Assembly (NCBI GenBank): GCA_016718035.1
Contig: JADKEK010000006.1
Coordinates: forward strand, 62,001 to 126,000
Origin: Bacteroidota bacterium
Lineage (GTDB): Bacteria; Bacteroidota; Bacteroidia; Chitinophagales; BACL12
DNA: 64,000 nt
Direction of reading: 5' to 3'
Positions within the stretch are counted from its first letter, which is position 1. Every line of letters begins with the position of its first letter. This document shows positions 55,019 to 63,410 of the stretch, piece after piece. The notes beneath the pieces are model-generated. The model saw nothing but the letters and a program-made list of their open reading frames with translations. It made no database searches and had not been told where the DNA came from. The position numbers were made by a program, and so were the translations under genes.

Positions 55019-55026
55019 CAAATTTA
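55019..55026 (-). promoter_or_regulatory. Promoter box of miaE
   Basis: Minus-strand TAAATTTG is an exact TAnnTTTG box, 15 bp before the miaE ATG at 55003. Confidence 0.45.
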
Positions 55027-55029
55027 CAA

Positions 55030-56022
55030 ATGCCTTCAAAGATTCTGATAATCAGGTTTAGTTCAATCGGCGATATCGTGCTTACTACGCCTGTTATCCG
55101 CTGCCTGAAAAAACAATATCCTGAGGCAGCTATTCATTACGCGACAAAAAAGCAATATGTCAGTTTATTAGAAGCCAATCCTTATCTGACTAAAATTCAT
55201 GCTTTTGAAGATAAACAGTTGCCGGATTTAATGGATAGACTGGATGCAGAAAAATTCGATTTGATTATCGATTTGCATAACAATTTGCGTTCGTTTTTGA
55301 TTAAAACAAATTTGGGTATTGAACATCGTTCATTCAACAAACTCAATTGGCAAAAATGGTTAATGGTGAATTTTAAAATTAATCGTTTGCCGCAAGTACA
55401 TATTGTGGACCGCTATCTTGCAACTTTACGTGACTACAAGGTAATAAATGATGGGTTAGGTTTAGATTTTTATATCCCTGATCATGCACACGTAGATATT
55501 AGTCAATTGCCGCAAAATTTTCACAGTGGTTATATTACGTATGTAATTGGTGCTATGCATAACACCAAAAAACTTCCCTTGAATAAGGCTATTGAATTAT
55601 GCAACCGGATTAAATTGCCAATCGTATTGATTGGTGGTAAAGAAGATGCTGCTTTTGGAGATGCCATAATTGCCGATTCACAATCAACGATATATAATGC
55701 TTGCGGAAAGTATTCACTTAATCAAAGTGCTTCCATTATACAACAGGCTCAACAGGTAATTGCACACGATACGGGTATGATGCACATTGCCGCAGCCTTA
55801 AAAAAGCCGGTTATTTCGATTTGGGGAAACACCATCCCGGAGTTTGGAATGTATCCGTATTTTGGTGACACCAATTCGCTCCAAACGCAACGAACTGCCT
55901 GCAAAATATTAGAAGTAAACGGACTGAACTGCCGCCCATGTTCCAAAATCGGTTTTGAAGTCTGCCCCAAAGGCCATTTTAAGTGTATGCAGTTGCAGGA
56001 TTTTAGTTTGATTGAGGGGTGA
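55030..56022 (+). CDS. GT9-family glycosyltransferase (LPS heptosyltransferase-like)
   Basis: 330 residues. The opening KILIIRFSSIGDIVLTTPVI and the sugar-nucleotide motif AHDTGMMHIAAALKKPVISI, then WGNTIPEFGMYPYFG, are GT9/heptosyltransferase signatures. It adds heptose or a related sugar to a lipopolysaccharide core. C-terminal Cys-rich tail (CRPCSKIGFEVCPKGHFKCM) is typical of Bacteroidota members. It begins divergently from miaE; immediately downstream lies the broken island. Confidence 0.94.
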   Translation: MPSKILIIRFSSIGDIVLTTPVIRCLKKQYPEAAIHYATKKQYVSLLEANPYLTKIHAFEDKQLPDLMDRLDAEKFDLIIDLHNNLRSFLIKTNLGIEHRSFNKLNWQKWLMVNFKINRLPQVHIVDRYLATLRDYKVINDGLGLDFYIPDHAHVDISQLPQNFHSGYITYVIGAMHNTKKLPLNKAIELCNRIKLPIVLIGGKEDAAFGDAIIADSQSTIYNACGKYSLNQSASIIQQAQQVIAHDTGMMHIAAALKKPVISIWGNTIPEFGMYPYFGDTNSLQTQRTACKILEVNGLNCRPCSKIGFEVCPKGHFKCMQLQDFSLIEG

Positions 56023-56690
56023 AGGAGGGGATTTTCGCGCTCAAAAGTAACACAATTGTTATCAGTTTAAATAAAATTAAATTTATTAAAAGATTAATTG
56101 TTTCTGAAGTTTATGATAATGTTGACCTTGAATATTATTTTGATAATGCCGGATTAAAATATTACATCATTATAAAGCCAGGATGGAGCGAGCAAAGTGA
56201 TCCAATTTCCATACTTTATGAAGGTGCTGATGAGATGAATATCCTTGGTGGTGGTGAGTTGGAAATAATAACACCGTTAGGAACTCTGACACAGCATGTT
56301 GCCGATGCATATCAAATTGATGCTATGGGTGACCTTGATCCCCTAGGATGGGATGCCGAGTATATTGAGATTGATGATTTTGAAGTTGGTTTTGATATCG
56401 GCGTTTATGATGATGAATATCCATTAGTGTTAGAAATTTCACTTGGTCGAGCCGCTGCTAGTGCTGGAACAATCGAAACTGATTGGGCACTTTATGTTGG
56501 AAATGATGATGTTGTATTTGACATTTTTGTTGGAAAACTATAAATATTTTCATTTCCGGGTTTATAATTCTACAGTATATCCAACGACTTTTCATCGTAG
56601 ATTCACGGCACCGATTATGTTTTTTATTCAAATTTTAAAAATGATTATTTCCAAATTGGGCAATCATTTTTGGATGTGAAGCTTCAGATA
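56023..56690 (+). pseudogene. Fragment of a DUF7948/SBBP-type secreted protein
   Basis: An open frame to 56543 (a GTG at 56019 overlaps the preceding stop) reads NVDLEYYFDNAGLKYYIIIK, then LYEGADEMNILGGGELEIIT, GTLTQHVADAYQIDAMG, and TDWALYVGNDDVVFDIFV. This matches the N-terminal DUF7948 domain followed by the first SBBP propeller blade of large Bacteroidota surface proteins. There is no signal peptide, so the true N-terminus is missing. After 56543 the blade continues in other frames (YNSTVYPTT; GTDYVFYSNFKNDYFQIGQS) to about 56690, where it abuts istB sequence. It is a truncated and frameshifted remnant. Confidence 0.72.
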
Positions 56691-56702
56691 AAGTGGTAAT
56701 GG

Positions 56703-57339
56703 AGCAATCGTTTGTTCACCGATTATTTCATGCCATCCACTTACCGGCACTTGAGGAAGTTATTATTACGGATGATTTGCCATGCCTGTCTTTCAATGAT
56801 TTCCATTAATGCTGACCTGCTTTGTGCATCGAGGGGTTGTATGCCAAAATCATCGATTAATAAAAGGTGTTGTTTTTCCATTTTTGAAAGTTCTTTTAAA
56901 TAGGACCCATCCGCTTTTGCTATTTTCATTCGTGCAAAAAGTTTTGCTGTGTTGATAATACACGATACCCCAATGAACATGCCTGGTGGCCTATTGCAGA
57001 GGCTAAATAACTTTTTTTCCGATTCTGTACTTCCTGTGATAATAATATTTTCATGGCGTTTAATAAAATTACAATCTGCTAACCGGTGTATTTGATTTTT
57101 ATCCACCCGATTATCTTCAAAAGTAATTTGTTCGATACTCGCTTTGCACCGAACTGCATCCTTCACTGTCCGATTCATTTTTCTATTTGTGTCTGTCATC
57201 CCATTCCGATCCGATTAGATGGGTAATCATTTCATCGGATGTAAACTTTTCATTCTTACCCGATTCCATTGATTGTCTGAAGGCCTGTGCCATTCCAAGA
57301 AGTCGCATAGACCTCATTTTTGGTTAACATTTCCTGCAT
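56703..57339 (-). pseudogene. istB: IS21 helper ATPase IstB, frameshifted and 3'-truncated
   Basis: Starting at the ATG at 57339, reading across indels gives MQEMLTKMRSMRLLGMAQAF, then FTSDEMITHLIGSEWDDR, IHRLADCNFIKRHENIIITG, then LLLIDDFGIQPLDAQSRSAL (Walker B), TSS-PVSGWHEIIGEQTIA. The raw Walker A reads GSTESEKK, but correcting one missing G and two extra A restores GSTGIGKS and the following SYLASAIGHQACSLGYRV. Further single-base indels occur near 57319 (A5 run), 56960 and 56780. The last ~45 residues are missing. IstB is the AAA+ ATPase that assists the IstA transposase in target capture. Confidence 0.88.
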
Positions 57340-57485
57340 TATTGTTTTTTTTGATTTTAAATGGTGATTAAATAAATGATTTCGATTTTCTTTAGTTTCT
57401 TTTATTGATAATAATTTCCTCCACGCGTATGTTTTCATGTTGTGGCATATTATCTGGCGAGGGTTCATCGGTATAATCATCCATA

Positions 57486-58931
57486 TTATTTTTTTAATAC
57501 ATCCCTCAAAAAATCACCTGTAGTTATAATAACCCATCTCCATTGCACGTCTGCATGCATTTATTAATCTGGTATTACCTACACGTTTTGGTAAAGGATA
57601 AAATACCTGTGCAGGATTTATACGATTGTTCCGGGTGCTGTCTTTTTAGCAAGAACTTCTGTAATATATTTTTCCAATATAGGATCAATAGCACGCGCCT
57701 GCTCTAAAAAATGATGTGGGGTTCCAGTCCGCTAGGTAACGATGTTCAGCTCTGAGATGTCCCGCATCAGTAGTATAATGATAGGGTTTACGTATTCTCT
57801 TATGTGTAGCGACAAGTTCGTATTGGTGAAAGAGTTCAACAATTGACCGGGAGTATTGCAACCTTAATTTTTCCCAATTAATTCAAAAGGCGCACTATAA
57901 TAATGTTGATCTTCGGCAAGTCGTATATGCCCATCCTTTGAAACGGTAACTTGTTTTACGGTGCGCATCTCGTCCTATCAATATGCAACGGATATAATGT
58001 TGTTTTTTCAAATAACATTTGATCAGCCCTGGAATAATTTTTTCCGGTGAGCAGGCCATTATTTAAATCCTTCAGATATAATAGGATTTGTTCATTGAGT
58101 TTTGTTAAAGATGTAATTTCATTTTCATAAATATGCGTATAAATATCTTTGTATACGATCTTCACCATATTTTCCACATGAGCTTTGTCCTGTGGCTTTC
58201 GGGAGCGAGCAGGCAACACAGTAAATCCATAATGATTTGCAAAGGATTTAAAATTGTCATTTAAATGTGGCTCATATTTATCTGTTTTTATTACGGCTGC
58301 TTTCAGATTATCAGTACTTTAAGGCAGAGGGGACTCCATCAAAATACAACAGTGCATTTTCGCAAGCTGTAATAAACTCTTCATTGGATTGACTTAACAT
58401 CGCTTCCAACATAGGAAAATTGACTCCAGCCTAAAATGGCAACAAATATTTCTGCTTGTTTTATTTCTCCGGTATCCGTATCCACATAGGGCAAATTAAC
58501 CCCGGCAAAATCTATGTAAGCCTTATCTCCAGGTGTATGTTCAATATGCATGCTGGATTTACTGCGGCCACAACATTGTCTGTAGTAAAAATAAAAACGT
58601 GATTCTTTGTAGGTATCTGGATGTTCCTCCAAAAACTTGCGGTATTGAATTGCTATCGTCATACCCCGTTTACGTAGCTGTTTTTCCATCGCCGGAAAAA
58701 ATCAAATACATCTTGGAGTTTATTAGTCGATATAACCTCTTGTACGGGATTGAATATTTTATTTAACTCGTAGTCCGTCAAAAGAGAAAGCTCCTCCCAG
58801 GGCCTTTGTAATCTATGATAGGCATCGATATACAGCTTTACTGTGTTCTTGGAAATAGATAATCTGGTTCCAATCCGTTTTTTGCCCATTCTTTGCGAAT
58901 AAAGTTTGATAATTTGTCTGATTTTGCTCAT
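57486..58931 (-). pseudogene. istA: IS21 transposase IstA, frameshifted
   Basis: N-terminal HTH: MSKIRQIIKLYSQRMGKKRI, then GTRLSISKNTVKLYI. A frame break in the A6 run at 58696-58701 leads to MEKQLRKRGMTIAIQYRKFL, then HTPGDKAYIDFAGVNLPYVD (first catalytic Asp of the DDE core). An extra G near 58406 and a shift near 58320 lead to KTDKYEPHLNDNFKSFANHY, then ARSRKPQDKAHVENMVKIVY (catalytic Glu). Another shift near 57970 leads to VTVSKDGHIRLAEDQHYYS and further broken segments to a stop at 57486-57488. Restored length is about 480 residues, normal for IstA. Nearly every lesion is a 1-2 base indel. Confidence 0.9.
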
Positions 58932-59043
58932 ACTGATTGTTTTACTAGCAATGATCCAATATGATTACTGAACCGACATACTACGATATTGTAAACGATA
59001 AAAAACCAACATGCTAAAACAGTATAATCAAATCAAAAACACA

Positions 59044-59139
59044 GGGGTCAGTTTGGATTGCAGAGGTGGGGTCAGTTTGCTCCGCAGAAGTGGGGTCAAT
59101 TTAAATTGCTCAGGTGGGGTCAGTTTGACTGGAATTTCC
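59044..59139. repeat. Four tandem 24-bp IS21 left-end repeats
   Basis: GGGGTCA begins at 59044, 59068, 59092 and 59116, exactly 24 bp apart, each followed by AGTTTG or ATTTAA and GC-containing filler. Such repeats at IS21 ends are transposase (IstA) binding sites. The last copy runs into a perfect palindrome, TGACTGGAA-T-TTCCAGTCA (59126-59144), probably the terminal tip. The surrounding gene-free stretch 58932-59348 holds only this end and the purB promoter. Confidence 0.9.
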
Positions 59140-59320
59140 AGTCAATATTATAAAAGAAATAGAAAAAGCTTCCAGAAGCATGGCGAAGGCTTATAAACTT
59201 TGCTGAATTGCTAATCACCTTTATTTAGTGGTTTTTGTCGTTTTTCAACTTCATGCTCAATTTTATTAAATTTTTTGCTTGGATAACCCCCTCCAATACC
59301 CTCAAATACTCTATTTTTCG

Positions 59321-59328
59321 TAACTTTG
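59321..59328 (+). promoter_or_regulatory. Promoter box of purB
   Basis: TAACTTTG is an exact TAnnTTTG box, 20 bp before the purB ATG at 59349. No convincing -33 TTTG is seen. Confidence 0.55.
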
Positions 59329-59348
59329 CACCCTAAATTTTGAATCCA

Positions 59349-60701
59349 ATGGATGAACGCGAATTGCTAAATATTTCCCCTATTGATGGCCGCTATCACA
59401 GCAAAGTAGCTGAGCTGGGCCAGTATTTTTCAGAATACGCGCTCATGAAGTTCAGAATTTATGTGGAAGTGGAATATTTTATTGCCATGACCGAATTGCC
59501 AATTGCGCAGTTGAAAGATTTCGATTCGGACAATAGAGGCAAATTAAGAAATATTTATAAGAAATTTAATATTGACGATTGTCAGCAAATTAAAGTAATA
59601 GAAGCTAAAATTAATCACGACGTAAAAGCTGTAGAATATTTTATTAAAGATAAATTTGATGAGTTAGGATTTGGTAAGTGGAAAGAATTTATTCATTTCG
59701 GTTTAACAAGCCAGGATATCAATAATACCGCAATTCCGATTTCTTTACGCGATGCGTTAATTGATGTATATGCTCCTTTGCTGGAAGATTTAATCAATAC
59801 ATTAAGCGAATTAGCTATTCAGTGGACTAAAATACCAATGCTTGCCCGCACACATGGTCAACCGGCATCACCAACCATGCTTGGTAAAGAAATTCGAGTT
59901 TTTATTGAACGTTTGAGCAAACAACGCAATGTATTTAATGCCATTCCGTTTAGTGCAAAATTTGGTGGTGCTACAGGAAATTTTAATGCACATTTTGTAG
60001 CATATCCTGATATCGACTGGATTTCATTTGCTGATGAATTTGTTTCTTCACGTTTAGGATTAGAACGTTGCAGATATACTACTCAAATTGAGCATTACGA
60101 TAATATGGCAGCCGCTTTTGATGGCCTGAAAAGAATAAATACTATTCTGATTGATATGAGTCGCGACTTATGGACTTATATTTCGATGGATTATTTCAAA
60201 CAACGAATAAATAAAGATGAAGTTGGCTCTTCAGCCATGCCGCATAAAGTAAATCCAATAGATTTTGAAAATGCAGAAGGTAATTTGGGCATCGCTAATG
60301 CCATGTTTGAACATTTATCTGCTAAGTTGCCAATTTCACGTTTGCAGCGCGACTTAACCGACTCTACTGTGTTGCGAAATATTGGAGTGCCGATGGCGCA
60401 TACCATTCTGGCATTTAAATCGATTTCTCGTGGGCTGAAAAAATTACAAGTAAACGAAGCAAAAATTCACGACGATTTAGATAATAACTGGGCTGTAATT
60501 GCAGAGGCGATTCAAACAATTTTGCGCCGAGAAAATTATCCTCAGCCGTATGAAGCGTTGAAAAACCTAACCAGAAACGGTCAAGCAATTACCAAAGCTA
60601 CCATGCAGGAATTTATTGAAGGATTAGATGTAAGTGAAGACATTAAAGAACAATTGCGTGGGATTACGCCATTCAACTATACGGGTATGCGTTATTTCTA
60701 A
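59349..60701 (+). CDS. purB: Adenylosuccinate lyase
   Basis: 450 residues from the ATG at 59349 (MDERELLNISPIDGRYH); a TTG three codons upstream is less likely. LARTHGQPASPTMLGKEIRV and the fumarase/aspartase-superfamily signature SSAMPHKVNPIDFENAEGN are present, with the catalytic His in TSQDINNTAI/HGQPAS regions. It cleaves SAICAR and adenylosuccinate, releasing fumarate in purine synthesis. The length and the ISPIDGRY start match the long (E. coli-type) PurB. It is followed 11 bp later by a small cysteine-rich ORF. Confidence 0.97.
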   Translation: MDERELLNISPIDGRYHSKVAELGQYFSEYALMKFRIYVEVEYFIAMTELPIAQLKDFDSDNRGKLRNIYKKFNIDDCQQIKVIEAKINHDVKAVEYFIKDKFDELGFGKWKEFIHFGLTSQDINNTAIPISLRDALIDVYAPLLEDLINTLSELAIQWTKIPMLARTHGQPASPTMLGKEIRVFIERLSKQRNVFNAIPFSAKFGGATGNFNAHFVAYPDIDWISFADEFVSSRLGLERCRYTTQIEHYDNMAAAFDGLKRINTILIDMSRDLWTYISMDYFKQRINKDEVGSSAMPHKVNPIDFENAEGNLGIANAMFEHLSAKLPISRLQRDLTDSTVLRNIGVPMAHTILAFKSISRGLKKLQVNEAKIHDDLDNNWAVIAEAIQTILRRENYPQPYEALKNLTRNGQAITKATMQEFIEGLDVSEDIKEQLRGITPFNYTGMRYF

Positions 60702-60712
60702 TTACATCGCTG

Positions 60713-60883
60713 ATGCCGTCTCCTGCTTTAATCGAAAATATTGACTATTACATCAATAAGGATGGACTTTTGGTATTTACTGAAAAGTATTTGCTGGAGC
60801 GTGGATATTGTTGCGGTAACGGATGTTTACATTGCCCGTACAACAATCCAACACAAACTTCGCCTGATAATAACAATAAGTGA
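60713..60883 (+). CDS. Small cysteine-rich protein (DUF5522-like)
   Basis: A 56-residue ORF, MPSPALIENIDYYINKDGLL ... with the motif GYCCGNGCLHCPYNNP (residues ~35-50). The four Cys plus His could bind a metal ion. I recall Bacteroidota proteins of this size with the C-C-G-x-G-C-x-H-C-P-Y pattern as DUF5522; function is unknown. It starts 11 bp after purB and ends 1 bp before the converging permease gene, so it is probably the second gene of the purB transcript. Confidence 0.78.
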   Translation: MPSPALIENIDYYINKDGLLVFTEKYLLERGYCCGNGCLHCPYNNPTQTSPDNNNK

Positions 60884-60884
60884 A

Positions 60885-62120
60885 TTAATTAAATCTGATG
60901 GCTTTAATAGGCCTTATTTTAGCCACAAATAAGGAAGGGATTAATAAGAATAAGATAGAAATTACAAACGTTCCCGCGTTGAGTAATAAAACCCATATTA
61001 CATTAATCTGCACAGGAGCCACTTTTACATAATAAGAAGCTTCAGGGAGTTTAATTAAACCAAATTGTAATTGTAATAAACACAATCCAATTCCGATTAT
61101 ATTTCCCCATAACATGCCTTTCAAAATAATATTTGCGGCATTTAATAAAAATATTTTACGAATAGAAAAATTGTTCGCACCCAATGCTTTTAAAATACCA
61201 ATCATATTGGTGCGTTCTAAAATTAAAATCAATAATGATGTTACCATATTAATGAGCGCAACCAATACCATTAATGTGAGAATAATCCATTCATTTACTT
61301 TTTGCAAATTCAACCAGTCGAACACACTGGGAATTATTTGCTGAATAGTTTGCACATCCCAAAACGGGTCTGCGTTTTTATCCACTATTGGCTCTATAGC
61401 GGCAATTTTTTCAGGGTCATCAATAAACACTTCATACCCACCAATTTGGTCTTGCGACCAGTTGTTTAATCGCTGAATATGTCTGATATCGACCAACACA
61501 AACAATTTATCAAATTCCTCGAGGCCGGTATTATAAATGCCATTAACACGTAATTTGCGATACATTTGTTCGTAATCGCCATTTTCTTTTTGGTCGATAA
61601 TATGTAATAAAATACTATCACCCACCACAAATCCAAGTCTGTCCGCAGTCGATTTTGAAATTAGTGAACCACGGCTCACATCTGTTTGCGTTAAATCAAT
61701 CGGGTCGCCTTCGATGATATATTTATCCAGTTGTTGCCAGTCAAAATCGCTGCCAATGCCTTTCATGATAATGCCTTCAATATCAGTTTTGGTTTTAATG
61801 ATGGCAGCTTTTCGCGCATAAACCTGCACAGAAGTAACACCATCAATCTTGCCTACCTGCTCAACAAATTCAGGCACCCGGTAAATAGGTTCATCATCGA
61901 AGGAATTGCGTAAACTTTGTTTTGCGATATTAATATGTCCCCAAAAACCATATACTTTATCAGAAATGGTGGCTCTAAACCCGTTTACCAACGAGGTCGA
62001 GATGATCATTACACTCAGGCTAAGTGCAACAGCAACGCGGGCTATGGCAATAATCAATCGCGAAAACGACCGTTCTTTATTATGAATTATCTTTTTGGTG
62101 ATAAAAAATTCGAACCACAT
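60885..62120 (-). CDS. FtsX-like ABC transporter permease (LolC/LolE type)
   Basis: 411 residues, four transmembrane helices: one near the N-terminus (~22-45) and three C-terminal (~275-400), separated by a ~200-residue periplasmic domain. The opening MWFEFFITKKIIHNKERSFS, then SRLIIAIARVAVALSLSVMI, fits the LolC/E family. MacB-like alternatives are possible. In the family it extracts lipoproteins for the outer membrane; no LolD ATPase is adjacent. It is divergent from the NamZ-like gene, 42 bp apart. Confidence 0.9.
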   Translation of the reverse strand: MWFEFFITKKIIHNKERSFSRLIIAIARVAVALSLSVMIISTSLVNGFRATISDKVYGFWGHINIAKQSLRNSFDDEPIYRVPEFVEQVGKIDGVTSVQVYARKAAIIKTKTDIEGIIMKGIGSDFDWQQLDKYIIEGDPIDLTQTDVSRGSLISKSTADRLGFVVGDSILLHIIDQKENGDYEQMYRKLRVNGIYNTGLEEFDKLFVLVDIRHIQRLNNWSQDQIGGYEVFIDDPEKIAAIEPIVDKNADPFWDVQTIQQIIPSVFDWLNLQKVNEWIILTLMVLVALINMVTSLLILILERTNMIGILKALGANNFSIRKIFLLNAANIILKGMLWGNIIGIGLCLLQLQFGLIKLPEASYYVKVAPVQINVIWVLLLNAGTFVISILFLLIPSLFVAKIRPIKAIRFN

Positions 62121-62134
62121 CCCTAATTACTTTA

Positions 62135-62142
62135 TAACTTTG
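62135..62142 (+). promoter_or_regulatory. Promoter box upstream of the NamZ-like gene
   Basis: TAACTTTG, an exact TAnnTTTG box, lies 20 bp before the ATG at 62163. Confidence 0.55.
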
Positions 62143-62162
62143 GCCTTAGTTTTGAATGAAAC

Positions 62163-63410
62163 ATGCGTATGTCAATAATAGCTCTTGCTTTTACTCTGTT
62201 TACTGTTTCAATTGCCTGTAAAAATAATGATTCTGCAATTGATAATGCTCAACCTGTGTCTAACCCTGCGGTAGCGCAAAAACAGGTTAATTATGATACA
62301 GACATAATCACCGGTGCTCAGCAAACTGAGCTGTTGTTGCCACTAATTAAAGGCAAATACATTGCTTGTGTGGTAAATCAAACCAGCACAATTGGTGATA
62401 AACACCTGGTAGACTCATTGATTGCTTCCGGCGTTAATATCGCAACTATTTTTGCGCCTGAACATGGATTTCGCGGAACTGAAGATGCAGGTGCTACCAT
62501 TCTTAATGCAAAAGATACTAAAACAGGATTGCCGGTATTATCCTTATACGGCAACAAAAAGAAACCAACGCAACAAGACCTTGCTGATGTGGATGTAGTT
62601 GTTTTTGATATTCAGGATGTTGGTGCGCGGTTTTATACGTATATCAGCTCGTTACATTATGTAATGGAAGCTTGTGCAGAATTAGGCAAACCAATTATTG
62701 TTTTGGACCGACCAAACCCAAATGGTTTTTATGTGGATGGTCCTTTATTGGACAAAGCCTATAGTTCGTTTGTCGGCATGCATCCAATACCTGTTGTGCA
62801 TGGTATGACTATTGGTGAATATGCCAAAATGATTAATGGTGAAAAATGGTTGGCGAATGGCGTTCAATGCGATTTAACGGTTATTCCCTGCAAAAATTAC
62901 GACCATAAAAAAATGTACGAAGTGCCTATTGCACCATCGCCGAACTTGAAAAATATGCGAGCCATTTATATGTATCCAACATTATGTTTTTTTGAAGGTA
63001 CAAATGTGAGTGTGGGTAGAGGTACTGCAAAACCATTTGAAATTATCGGTTCGCCGTATTTAAAAAATACCGGATTTGAATTTACCCCAATGCCCGGCCC
63101 CGGAGCAAAATCACCCTTTTTAATGCATACCAAATGTTATGGATACGATTTTTCTGCTAAAAGTTTGGATGAAGTACAACAAGGAAAAATCGATATACAA
63201 TTATTGCTGAATATTTATCAGGAATTCGAACCTAAGGACAAATTTTTTCTTGAAAATAATTTCTTTAATAAATTAGCAGGTAGTGCTGAGTTGATGATGC
63301 AACTAAAAGGCGGATTATCGGAAGAAGAAATTCGTTTGAGCTGGCAAGATGATATAACAACATTTAAAAAAGTACGTAAACAATATTTACTTTACCCCGA
63401 TTTCGAATAA
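62163..63410 (+). CDS. NamZ-like exo-muramidase lipoprotein (DUF1343)
   Basis: 415 residues. Lipoprotein signal with Cys19 (MRMSIIALAFTLFTVSIAC). Family blocks: FAPEHGFRGTEDAGATILNA, DIQDVGARFYTYISSLHYVM, VLDRPNPNGFYVDGPLLDKA and HGMTIGEYAKMINGEKWL. NamZ cleaves terminal N-acetylmuramic acid from peptidoglycan fragments, so this is a predicted wall-recycling enzyme anchored in a membrane. fmt begins within its stop codon (TAATG, 1-bp overlap). Confidence 0.9.
   Translation: MRMSIIALAFTLFTVSIACKNNDSAIDNAQPVSNPAVAQKQVNYDTDIITGAQQTELLLPLIKGKYIACVVNQTSTIGDKHLVDSLIASGVNIATIFAPEHGFRGTEDAGATILNAKDTKTGLPVLSLYGNKKKPTQQDLADVDVVVFDIQDVGARFYTYISSLHYVMEACAELGKPIIVLDRPNPNGFYVDGPLLDKAYSSFVGMHPIPVVHGMTIGEYAKMINGEKWLANGVQCDLTVIPCKNYDHKKMYEVPIAPSPNLKNMRAIYMYPTLCFFEGTNVSVGRGTAKPFEIIGSPYLKNTGFEFTPMPGPGAKSPFLMHTKCYGYDFSAKSLDEVQQGKIDIQLLLNIYQEFEPKDKFFLENNFFNKLAGSAELMMQLKGGLSEEEIRLSWQDDITTFKKVRKQYLLYPDFE

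Larger units (their letters stand above)
56703..59144 (-). mobile_element. IS21-family insertion sequence, truncated at the istB end
   Basis: Minus-strand order is left-end repeats (59144-59044), istA (58931-57486), istB (57339-56703), the standard IS21 layout. Length is about 2.44 kb. The istB 3' end and the right terminal repeats are absent: homology stops after GEQTIA near 56703. The left end has four 24-bp-spaced GGGGTCA repeats and a perfect 19-bp palindrome. Both genes contain many indels. The adjacent DUF7948 fragment stops at the same point, so this is a junction between two truncated segments. Confidence 0.85.

Noticed and set aside
56741..57199. A 152-codon frame that looks like a gene by itself.
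   Set aside because: It is the middle of istB; both ends continue in other frames with canonical IstB sequence.
57256..57480. A 74-codon minus-strand frame upstream of the istB core.
   Set aside because: Only its last part overlaps the istB start; real IstB sequence (MRSMRLLGMAQAF) continues in a neighbouring frame after a homopolymer indel.
59044..59139. Regularly spaced repeats suggesting a CRISPR array.
   Set aside because: The 24-bp period includes both the conserved word and filler, no unique 30-bp spacers or cas genes exist, and the repeats sit at the IS21 end.
59011..59196. Short plus-strand ORF with repeated GGVSL units.
   Set aside because: It is a translation of the four 24-bp IS21 end repeats, not a gene.
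62095..62130. TTCGAACCAC resembles a tRNA T-loop sequence.
   Set aside because: It is the start of the FtsX-like permease gene on the minus strand; no acceptor or anticodon stems surround it.
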